Part shown: positions 55,219 through 64,000 of the stretch, piece after piece
Layout: each line of letters starts with the position of its first letter
Position numbering within the stretch: position 1 is the first letter of the stretch
NCBI GenBank assembly: GCA_032622095.1
Contig: CP136066.1
Span: 203,568,978-203,632,977 of the forward strand
Length of the DNA stretch: 64,000 bases
Origin: Siphonodentalium dalli
Lineage: Eukaryota; Mollusca; Scaphopoda; Gadilida; Siphonodentaliidae
Direction: 5' to 3'
The notes under the pieces: generated by a model
What the model was told of the DNA's origin: nothing
The model's input: the letters and a program-made list of their open reading frames with translations, nothing else
The model's database searches: none
Made by a program: the position numbers and the translations under genes

Positions 55219-55637
55219 CAAGTCTACAAATAGTGCATCTGTCATTTGCAGAATGAGGTCCCCAGAGGGTGAATTTAGTGATGCTAAGCAGGCTAGCATC
55301 ACCAAATTCACCATCTGGAGACCTCATTCTATAGTTTCTATAGTCTCAAATTAACATAGTTTTTAATTACTTTTTCCCTTCAGTTCAGTTTCTATATTAC
55401 CTAATTTGCAGAAGTTAAAATGCATAATCGAGGTGACTAATGGGTGAACATCACCAACTTCAACTGGGCAACTTCAATCTGATCCTACGTCTCACACAGC
55501 AGTTGAGGCCTAAGTAGAATGAGGTTTCCAGAGGGTAAATAAATTTGGTGATGCTAGCCCACTTAGCAGGATAGCATCTCTAAATTCACCCTTGGAGTAC
55601 CTCATTCTGCAAATGACAGACACACTATTTACAGGCT
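55219..55637. mobile_element. hAT MITE, long form (copy B)
   Basis: Shares with copy A the short deletion after the first hairpin (CCTCATTCTATAGTTTC) that copy C lacks. Confidence 0.85.
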
Positions 55638-55749
55638 AAAATAATTGTGGGCCACCACAGGGACAATTCCGTTGTTTTTCTTCTTATTAACACAATTAGG
55701 AGCTCTGTGGCATCCAGTCAAATGCCCTTACTGCACTCAGATGTTACAG

Positions 55750-56546
55750 AAATGAAAGTGTCAATGACACTGTAGCTCATCTTGGAGAGAGAATACTGTC
55801 ATACCTTAGTAGTCAAAGAGTGATAAGGAATGCAGAAAGTTTAATTGTTTAAGTATTAAATATGAATTCAACCTGATGAGCCATATGAAGTTTGGGGTCA
55901 ATTGCATAAAAATGTTGGGTGTAGGGCATGCCAAAGTATTTAATGATGCCAAGAGTAAACTCCAAAATGGCTGCCAGCAACAATATTTTTGATCGAATAT
56001 CATTCAAATTTGATAGATTCCATCTAGATATGATCCTGAACATGTCTATAAATTATGATAACATTTCTCTAATAAATGTTGGCTGCAGGGTGTTCCAATG
56101 GATTCAAATGTGAAATCCAAGATGGCCGCTGGTGCCCATATTTTTTTAATTTGAAAAAAATTGATGGCGCCCATCTAGAGGTCACCCCGAAGATCCATCT
56201 GAAGTTTAGTGATGATTGTGTGAGGGATTTAGCCTGGAGGGTGTGCCAAATTATTTAGACATGCAAAGAGTGAAATCCAAGATGACCACTGACGGCCATG
56301 TTTTTTAATGAACATCGGAAAAAAAAATTTGGCACTCATCTAGATCTAGAGGTCAAATTTGTTCAAATTCGATAGCTCCTATCAAGACCTTATCCAAAAC
56401 ATGCCTGTACATTTTCAAAACATTTTGCCAATAATTGTGGGCAGCATGGTGTGTTGATGGATTAAAATGTGAACATGGCCTGTAGGATGTGCTAATGGAA
56501 ATTGTTGACGGATCACTGACGACAGATGCCAAGCCTGGTGGCAATA
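55750..56546 (+). mobile_element. HINE-like element 1 (copy B), cut by tandem joint
   Basis: Contains the empty TTAA site (55,856-55,859, GTATTAAATATG) that holds a P1 element in copy C. Ends at the joint at 56,546. Confidence 0.65.
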
Positions 56547-56733
56547 GTAATGGATGTTTTTTATTTTATGTCCTAAAAATTGTAAGAAACATTTATTTAA
56601 AAAAAATTGTTAGGCCAATGCATTCTCTTATATATGCGAGGCAACCTATGGTCGACTCGCATATATAAGAGAATGCATTGGCACAGGGGAAAAAAATCCC
56701 GACTTACGACTGGATTTGATATGGCGGGTCACA
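56547..56733. mobile_element. F4 MITE, right part only (copy C)
   Basis: The tandem joint removed the left end. The hairpin at 56,611-56,684 and the GGCGGGTCACA end remain. Confidence 0.88.
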
Positions 56734-57200
56734 TATTTCAAATAGCTGGGTTGACATATTTAACCCAGACTGCATGTCTATACTATACATATACATCAGT
56801 TACTGGTATTTAGGTCATATGGGCAATTTGTTTTGATTGTCACACAGCCAGCGTGATAATGTTGAATGCGTTGTAATTTCTTCGTATTTTGTTTTCATAA
56901 ACCAATGTCAAACATTTATATACCAACAATATGCACACTAGAGAATAGACGTATCTCTGACTACGATAAAATGGAATCTGGTGGGTGATGACAGTGCCAT
57001 TCGATTTGTGAGAGGGTTTATAATATATGATTGAATTATTTGACCAACATAGAAAACAGATATAGGCAATGGAGAAGGGGCCTCTGGAGGGCAGTCACGT
57101 CGGATTTTTTATTGCCTATGGGGTCTCCAGAGGGCAGTACATAGAATTTTTTATTGCCTATTTAGTTTTTATATTTCCTAATTCAAGATTCATGTTTTGA

Positions 57201-57317
57201 CAAGTCTTGAAATAGTATGTTTGTCATTTGCAGAATGAGGCCCAGAGGCGGTGAATTTAGTGATGCTAGCCATGCACAGTGAGCTAGCATCACCAAATTC
57301 ACCCTCTGGGTGGTCCT
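57201..57317. mobile_element. hAT MITE remnant (copy C)
   Basis: Counterpart of 41,418 and 52,577. Confidence 0.7.
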
Positions 57318-58052
57318 GTTCCCATCACAAGAAGGGCAGCAGCATTTCCAGATTAGGACCTTTTTTCAATCAGTCATTTTAGGCACCAAAAGGACTGAAA
57401 ATTGCCACTCCCAATGCAAAATAGTCAAGTTTATTCTCAACTTCTAATCCTAAAATTCCAAATTCACAGAAAGTCTCTTGATTTTTTTAACAAAAAAAGG
57501 GCTTCCCATTCATTTTATGATGATCTTCAAGTCCTCTTGCTCAATTTGCATAAAATAGTATAACAATGAAAAATTATTGTTACTATGTTCACTATATATT
57601 TCCAGTTATATGCCCCTATGCCAGGGACTTCGAGGTTTAAAATTAGGAGAAGTCACTTCTCCCTGTTTGGTTATTAGGGAGAAGTGGACTATTATCAGGG
57701 AGAAGTAACAATTTGCACCCATACATCACCCTTCTAAGATCTAATAAGTATTATGCAACACAAGAGCCCAATTAAAAAACCATTACAGGGAGTAACAACA
57801 CCATTATAATCAGTAAATATACTTCAAATATGCTGTTTGGATATAGGCATGCTGGTATATGAGAGAAGTGACGTCTCCCTGGTACAAAACTAGGAAGAAG
57901 TGGCACATTATAGGGTGAAGATGTCTCCCAGGTCGCCCTCTAGGCTGGTCCCTGCTATATGGAGCAAAATTTCCCAATTGAAAAACTTCTGGACCCTTTC
58001 CCAAAACGGGGTCAAAAAATTCCTGGTTGCAGGGTGGTATTTGATTGTGGGA

Positions 58053-58078
58053 GGGGGGGGGGGGGGGGGGGGGGGGGG
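58053..58078. repeat. Poly(G) tract, 26 bases (copy C)
   Basis: Orthologous position to 42,282 and 53,429. Confidence 0.95.
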
Positions 58079-58167
58079 CTTCACCATTGCTCTGGATGAC
58101 GTGTGTGATGTGGGTGGTATTTGACTGGTTTTGTGTTTATCATAGTATCAGCTGCTGATATATATAC

Positions 58168-58303
58168 AGTAATGCTCTAATTAATCGACCTCTTAACGAG
58201 AGCTTTCCGATGAATGGCAACAAGCCATATTTCCGACTAAATCCTGAAAAGTTACCCATAATTCTGCTGTGGTTAAGAGGTCGATTAATTAGAGCATTAC
58301 TGT
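58168..58303. mobile_element. Pogo-like MITE (copy C)
   Basis: As at 53,544. Confidence 0.88.
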
Positions 58304-58305
58304 AT

Positions 58306-59356
58306 CCCTTTCATGACTAAAGCTTCCTGAGTTTTTGCGAAAAGCCTGTGCCAATTAATTCTCATATATATGCGAGTCGACCATAGGAGAATGCATTGGC
58401 CTAAAAATTTATATTATTTTTTATAATTGTTAAAAAATGTTAAGAAAAAATGAAAAAAATGAATTTTTTTTTTTAAAGAATGTAAAAACAATGATAAAAA
58501 ATGATAAAAATTGTTAATGAAAGTGAGAAAAAATGATAAAAATGACAATGAATGTAAGAAAAATTAATAAAAAAAAATGATAAAATTGCTAAAGAATATG
58601 AGAAAAAATTATAAAAATTGTTATAGAATGTAAGAAAAAATGAAAAAAAAATGTTAAAGAATGTAAGAAAATGGATAAAAATTTGTTAGGCCAATACATT
58701 CTCTTGCATATATATGAGAATGCATTGGCACAGGGTCTTTAACCCTTTCAGTGCCAAGTCCGATTTTTGTATCAACCCATATACCCTGTGCCAATGCATT
58801 CTCTTATATATGCGAGGCGACCTATTGCATTGGCCTAACAATTTTTCATCATTTGTTATTATTTTTTACAATTTTAATAATTTTTTCTTATATTCTACTC
58901 TCTTTCAGTGCCCGACTTATTTTGTAGGTTTAGTGCCAGGGAATCTTACGTTTTTCATGGGCATCAAAATTATTACTATGAATACTTGGTGATAGTTTTG
59001 AGTTATAATATGCCCCTAAGGTTTTATGCTTAATTGTAATTCAATTGAGTATTTGTCACTAAAAACAAGCATTCTGATTGGCCGAGAGCGGCTAACTTTA
59101 GTTTTCGATTCACCGACATCGGCCGATTCAGCGTGCATCAAATCTGAATGTAGCACAGTAAAATTTCATCGGCGCAGAAGGAGTAGCGAATCCCAGAATG
59201 TACAATGAAACAGGGTACGTTTATCTCCTAAGCATACCCAAACAAAATTCAACCCAAATTTGTTTTTTTACAGACAGTAAATTAGGGTCGATGAGATTGG
59301 CCCCTGGCACTGAAAGGGTTAATGTTGCGACAACGCAGCTCCCGCCATGAAAGGGA
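58306..59356. mobile_element. P3 MITE with nested P2 (copy C; P2 at 58,739-59,322)
   Basis: As at 53,682, differing by small homopolymer changes in the AT-rich array (58,440-58,680). Confidence 0.8.
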
Positions 59357-59842
59357 TATAGATCATTTCACAATGTCTGTCAGTTTTATTGGAAGAGGAA
59401 AGGTTCAACGACATATGGTCGTTTCTTGAACTCATTATCAGAACTGAAAGGAACTTCTTGTCATTTAGTACAGAAAGGTTTAATAGGAATAGCTATTGGT
59501 CAACAAAGCTCGCTCACAAAAGTAAGACAAGGCCATGCAGCCATTTGTGCGTAATTAATCTACAGAAAGCGCAACCCATCTGTTATCCGCTCAAATTACC
59601 TTCATTTTTAAAAGGCATGAAATCTACAAATTAATGTGACACTTTTTGATTAGTTCCATGAAAGATTGCGTGAGCTCGACGTGGTAAATTAGTTTCCATG
59701 ACATTAGTGTCCCTTAAAGTACAGCAGGAGGTCACTACCCATGAGAGTCCTATCAGAACAATAATTATGGTTCACCCCAGGGGCAACCCCTTGGTTTTTT
59801 CTTATTAACAAAATTAGGGCGCTGAAAATTCAGGTTCAAATT

Positions 59843-60282
59843 CAAGTCTACAAATAGTGCATCTGTCATTTGCAGAATGAGGTCCCCAGAGGGTGAATTT
59901 AGTGATGCTAAGCAGGCTAGCATCACCAAATTCACCATCTGGAGACCTCATTCTGCTTAGGCCTCATCTCCTGGGAAGTTTCTATAGTCTCAAATTAACA
60001 TAGTTTTTAATTACTTTTTCCCTTCAGTTCAGTTTCTATATCACCTAATTTGCAGAAGTTAAAATGCATAATCGAGGTGACTAATGGGTGAACATCACCA
60101 ACTTCAACTGGGCAACTTCAATCTGATCCTACGTCTCACACAGCAGTTGAGGCCTAAGTAGAATGAGGTTTCCAGAGGGTAAATAAATTTGGTGATGCTA
60201 GCCCACTTAGCAGGATAGCATCTCTAAATTCACCCTTGGAGTACCTCATTCTGCAAATGACAGACACACTATTTACAGGCTA
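59843..60282. mobile_element. hAT MITE, long form (copy C)
   Basis: Retains TGCTTAGGCCTCATCTCCTG after the first hairpin, matching the full-length 25,319 copy, whereas A and B are deleted here. Confidence 0.87.
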
Positions 60283-60344
60283 AAATAATTGTGGGCCACC
60301 ACAGGGACAATCCCTTGTTTTTCTTCTTATTAACACAATTAGGA

Positions 60345-61618
60345 GCGCTGGAGCATTCAGTCAAATGCCCTTACTGCACTCAGATGTTACAGAAATGAAA
60401 GTGTCAATGACACTGTAGCTCATCTTGGAGAGAGAATACTGTCATACCTTAGTAGTCAAAGAGTAGATAAGGAATGCAGAAAGTTTAATTGTTTAAGTAT
60501 TAACCCTTTACCCAACAGAACGGCCCTGTGCCAATGGATTCTCTTATATATGCGAGTCGACCATAGGTTGCCTCGCATATATAAGAGAATGCATTGGCTT
60601 AACACATTAAAAATTATTAAATTATTAAAGAATGTAAGAAAAAATGGTAAAAAGTGTTAAAAAAAGATTTGTTTAGGCCAATGCATTCTCTTATATATGC
60701 GAGGCGACCTATGGTCGACTCGCATATATAAGAGAATGCATTGGCACAGGGCATAACTGTAACCATCACAATGTGGTCAATGAGCCGGTTCCAATGATAT
60801 CCATATTTGTATGGTTTTATTGAGACAGAGTGAAGATAGTTTAGGCTGTTGAAGCTTTATTTGGCCGGTTTTGGCCGTTTTGTTGGGTAAAGGGTTAAAT
60901 ACGAATTCAACCTGATGAGCCATATGAAGTTTGGGGTCAATTGCATAAAAATGTTGGGTGTAGGGCATGCCAAAGTATTTAATGATGCCAAGAGTAAACT
61001 CCAAAATGGCTGCCAGCAACAATATTTTTGATCGAATATCATTCAAATTTGATAGATTCCATCTAGATATGATCCTGAACATGTCTATAAATTATGATAA
61101 CATTTCTCTAATAAATGTTGGCTGCAGGGTGTTCCAATGGATTCAAATGTGAAATCCAAGATGGCCGCTGGTGCCCATATTTTTTTAATTTGAAAAAAAT
61201 TGATGGCGCCCATCTAGAGGTCACCCCGAAGATCCATCTAAAGTTTAGTGATGATTGTGTGAGGGATTTAGCCTGGAGGGTGTGCCAAATTATTTAGACA
61301 TGCAAAGAGTGAAATCCAAGATGACCACTGACGGCCATGTTTTTTAATGAACATCGGAAAAAAAAATTTGGCACTCATCTAGATCTAGAGGTCAAATTTG
61401 TTCAAATTCAATAGCTCCTATCAAGACCTTATCCAAAACATGCCTGTACATTTTCAAAACATTTTGCCAATAATTGTGGGCAGCATGGTGTGTTGATGGA
61501 TTAAAATGTGAACATGGCCTGTAGGATGTGCTAATGGAAATTGTTGACGGATCACTGACGACAGATGCCAAGCCTGGTGGCAATAGTATAAATGTCACTT
61601 TGTCAAGTTGAGCTATTA
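60345..61618 (+). mobile_element. HINE-like element 1 (copy C), holding a P1 element
   Basis: Same as 44,560-45,395 apart from the TTAA insertion at 60,500-60,898. Confidence 0.65.
60500..60898. mobile_element. P1 piggyBac-like MITE, copy f, with known empty site
   Basis: TTAACCCTTTACCCAACA to TTGTTGGGTAAAGGGTTAA with two hairpins. Copy B reads GTATTAAATATG uninterrupted at 55,854-55,865, and copy A has a related uninterrupted sequence. The only duplicated bases are TTAA. Confidence 0.96.
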
Positions 61619-62153
61619 AGGAAGGACTTGCAGACTTGGATGTAGCAAAACGTTTTCTATGTTGAGTTTTCTAGACTTTACCTAATATTGCTTGGTATTA
61701 TATTCCATTCTCCAAATTTTGAAGATCACTCCCTTTTAATTGAAGTCCGTTCACAAAGGTAGAAGGCCACTACGTTTTAGAACATGAGGTGTTATATTTA
61801 CCACCAGGTGATTTGACGTAAAAAAATGACGGTGAAAGTATTGGAAAATTGTTTTATTCCCTGTTATTCCATCACAAAATCATCAAAGGGTGAAAGAAAA
61901 TGGGGATGAAACTGATCTTATGGCTCTGTCATGAATCAGCCTTCCCTCATCGGGAAGAATGAATAACTATTGGGAAGATCGAAGGAGTCAAAGTTCATTT
62001 ACGTGCATATAATAGTGTAGCGTTATCACAAGAATTGTCAGTTGTTCGCTCAGCCTCAGTGGTCACCACAGTTGACCGTCCGATATATACAGGGGCATAT
62101 CTAATCCCGGACACCTCTCTTTGTGTGGGATGTTATTCTGCACTCAATGGCAA
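61619..62153. other. No gene recognised (duplicate of 45,396-45,920)
   Basis: Same unassigned sequence as copy A. Confidence 0.45.
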
Positions 62154-62329
62154 TTAAACCTTTCAGTGCCAAGTACGATTTTTGTATCAACCCATATTTC
62201 CTTGATCATTTTTCAAATTTATTGATTATAATAATGAGATACATTGATGGAAATAAATCAATAAATTTGAAAAATGATCACGGAAATATGGGTCGATACA
62301 AAAATCGGACTTGGCACTGAAAGGGTTAA
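62154..62329. mobile_element. P2' fold-back MITE, 176 bp (copy C)
   Basis: TTAA-bounded palindrome, 8 bases shorter than copy A. Confidence 0.9.
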
Positions 62330-62645
62330 ACCACCTCTGTTATCGCTGGATGGCTTATGATGGTGCAATGTGTTATGCACCTCACTGACTAAAGCACTCT
62401 TCACACATGCTACACTATGGCCAGGAACCTAAGTCACTGATCAAGTCACTAACCCACAGCGCTTTTGATTTCAAATTTAAAACATATCTAAATGTTTGTT
62501 TGATGTGATACACCAGTGCATGAGCTGAGGAAATTCACAATGTACATTCAATGAAAGTGTCAATGACACTGTAGCTCAACTTGGAAAGGGAATAATTTCA
62601 TGTGTTACAGTCAATGGAGCGATTAGGAATGTGGTAAGTTGAAAG

Positions 62646-64000
62646 CAGGGTTCATACAGGTTCCCAAAAACTAAATTTAAGCACTTTTAAGCACCTTTTT
62701 AATGACCTTTAAACGACTTTTTTTCTTATGCGCCGCAGGCGCCCGTATAGAGACTACTGTCCACATAAATAATAAGGATAAGTTCCCACCCCCACCCCAT
62801 CCCGCCACCCATAGTATCTTATGCGCCGCAGGTGCCCGTATAGAGGCTACTGCCCACATAAATAATAAGGATAAGCTGAAATATTTGAAATTCTGACTAA
62901 GTCTGATACAAGTACACATGAGCGTAAACTGAAATAGAAATATTCTAAGTCCGACTACGGAGTAATTGCAATTTATTTAAACATCACCAAATAGCATGTC
63001 CAGAGTCGGCAATAAATATTGACGATATATGCTGAAAATAGTCGAAACTAGTCACCTAATTTCAATAATAAATGCAGACGACACAAAAAATTTTCAAAGT
63101 CCAACAAATATATACATATTATTTATGTGGGCAGTAGCATTAGTCTCCAGCGCCTGCGGCGCATAAGATACTATGGGAGGTGGGTTCAGTCTGCTTCCTC
63201 GGTGGACAAATCTAGGGGCGACTGCGGCGCATAAGATACTATGGGTGGCGGGATGGGGTGGTGGGCGGGCCACCTTATACATATTATTTATGTGGGCAGT
63301 AGCATTAGTCTCCAGCGCCTGCGGCGCATAAGATACTATGGGTGGCGGGATGGGGTGGTGGGCGGGCCACCTTATACATATTATTATTATTTAAGCGCAT
63401 TGTTCATAAACACCGAAATGTCATTCGACTTTTGACTCCGGTCGATGTGTCTTTTCTACAAAATGTGGCTTTTCAGGGCCACCTCGCCCATACCGGCTAT
63501 TGTGAATGTTTTCGCGCATATTACGCATTTTGCCGAAAGAATGTCTTGATCGGGCGACAACCACTGCTTATACTTTGTTTGTTTACACCATTCGACATTG
63601 AACTTGCACTTTCCCGGCATATTTATTTGTTCAGCCAGTTAAATTTTCTATTAACTTATATGATTGGCTGGTGTAAATTTTCCCTCCAATCAGAGCGAAG
63701 CTTACATATGCTTTGCGGAGAGCACACAATTTCGTACTATTTAAAAATCGTACGTATCGGAAACGATGCTATTTTTAGCGATTACGCGATGTCTCCCTCA
63801 CTTCCGCCGCAATGTTCCGTTCGATTTTTACGATCATATCGGCGATGTTAACAGTTTTCTAGTTATAAGACCGCCCATGCCTTGTTGTTTATTCCCCAGG
63901 CCCGGTCTTATACCAGAATTTAAGCACTTTTAATGACCTGAGTGGTATTAGGGTGAGAATTTAAGCAGTTTTAAGGGCCTTGAAAATAGAAAATCAAATT
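62646..64000 (-). mobile_element. hAT-like element with zinc-finger exon (copy C), cut by window end
   Basis: Left end CAGGGTTCATACAGG preceded by TTGAAAG as in copy A. Contains two G-rich blocks (63,243 and 63,340) and the zinc-finger exon. The other terminus is outside the window. Confidence 0.75.
63456..63620 (-). pseudogene. hAT zinc-finger exon, in-frame stop (copy C)
   Basis: ATG at 63,620, 54 residues, TAG at 63,458-63,456. One residue differs from copy A (DILSA for DIHSA). In this copy the frame continues in phase after the TAG as KRHIDRSQKSNDISVF and on to a TAA. This supplies the second histidine (SH then KRH) expected for the finger. The single stop therefore splits an otherwise intact C-x2-C...H-x5-H domain. 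The stop is shared with copy A and predates the duplication. Confidence 0.72.

Larger units (their letters stand above)
51923..56546. repeat. Segmental duplication copy B (4,624-bp tandem unit)
   Basis: Every landmark recurs exactly 4,624 bases to the right up to about 60,000. The unit begins inside F4 (GTAATGGATG) and ends inside HINE 1 (GGCAATA). At the joint, 56,547, HINE sequence GGCAATAGTA runs straight into ATGGATG of F4. B and C differ only by scattered bases and homopolymer lengths over most of the length. Confidence 0.95.
56547..64000. repeat. Segmental duplication copy C, running off the window
   Basis: Matches B over its first 4,624 bases and A from about 56,847 onward. It contains an extra P1 element at 60,500-60,898, and one fewer G-rich repeat unit near 63,300. 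The right boundary lies beyond the window. Confidence 0.93.

Noticed and set aside
42925-58992. Repeated short frames with LCQCILLYMRGDL / YKRMHWHR
   Set aside because: Translations of the shared hairpin module (ATGCATTCTCTTATATATGC), recurring wherever the module occurs; not genes.
44654-61082. Frame MFRIISRWNLSNLNDIRSKI in three copies
   Set aside because: Its conservation is due to recent segmental duplication; it lies in HINE core repeats and has no family resemblance.

Overview
This is animal nuclear DNA with almost no ordinary gene content. It is AT-rich, has no bacterial or phage operons, no rRNA and no CRISPR, and is packed with dispersed, palindromic and tandem repeats. Introns, polyadenylation signals, a tRNA-derived SINE, non-LTR retrotransposon remnants, hAT, pogo-like and piggyBac-like (TTAA) miniature elements, and elements with a tandem core, a microsatellite and a 3' hairpin all point to a metazoan. 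The last type resembles the 'pearl'/Helentron-associated elements known from bivalves, so a marine invertebrate is my best guess; I cannot name the species from the sequence.

Layout. 1-900: two minisatellites (a 21-bp telomere-like repeat and a CAGTGTA array). 900-9,600: mostly unrecognised sequence, with inverted-repeat remnants and, on the minus strand near 8.3 kb, an NRF-1-like promoter and a possible first exon. 9,600-12,500: 'GGGCCATAACTC' tandem elements ending in (ACGG)n plus a hairpin. 13,200-13,920: AGTGTA/CAGTGTA arrays. 13,930-38,000: a dense mosaic of MITEs. The families are P1, P2 and P3 (TTAA-flanked), F4 (TGTGACCCGCC ends), a pogo-like CAGTAATGC family and a hAT family with CAAGCCT ends. 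Many are nested, and six hAT copies carry perfect 8-bp target duplications. The same zone holds a non-LTR retrotransposon fragment inserted in a 68-bp satellite. 38,000-41,000: a SINE, a 49-bp satellite, a possible terminal exon and short direct duplications. 41,066-47,867 (copy A) is a segmental duplicate of about 56,847-64,000 (copy C). Copy B (51,923-56,546) is a near-identical 4,624-bp tandem partner of the start of C.

The clearest coding features belong to transposons. (1) A complete 1,929-bp hAT element (49,738-51,666; duplication TATATGAC) carries a two-exon minus-strand gene for a 254-residue zinc-finger protein that stops before the catalytic region. (2) A second hAT-like element (46,421-47,907, with a copy cut by the window end) carries a short zinc-finger exon broken by an in-frame stop. 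(3) A non-LTR reverse transcriptase C-terminus lies at 17,982-18,513.

The most unusual observation is one AT-rich double-hairpin module (outer ends CCCTGTGCCAATGC) sitting inside at least four miniature-element families whose outer termini are unrelated. Either it is a hitch-hiking element or these families swap their centres. A filled/empty site pair between C and B independently shows TTAA-specific insertion of family P1.
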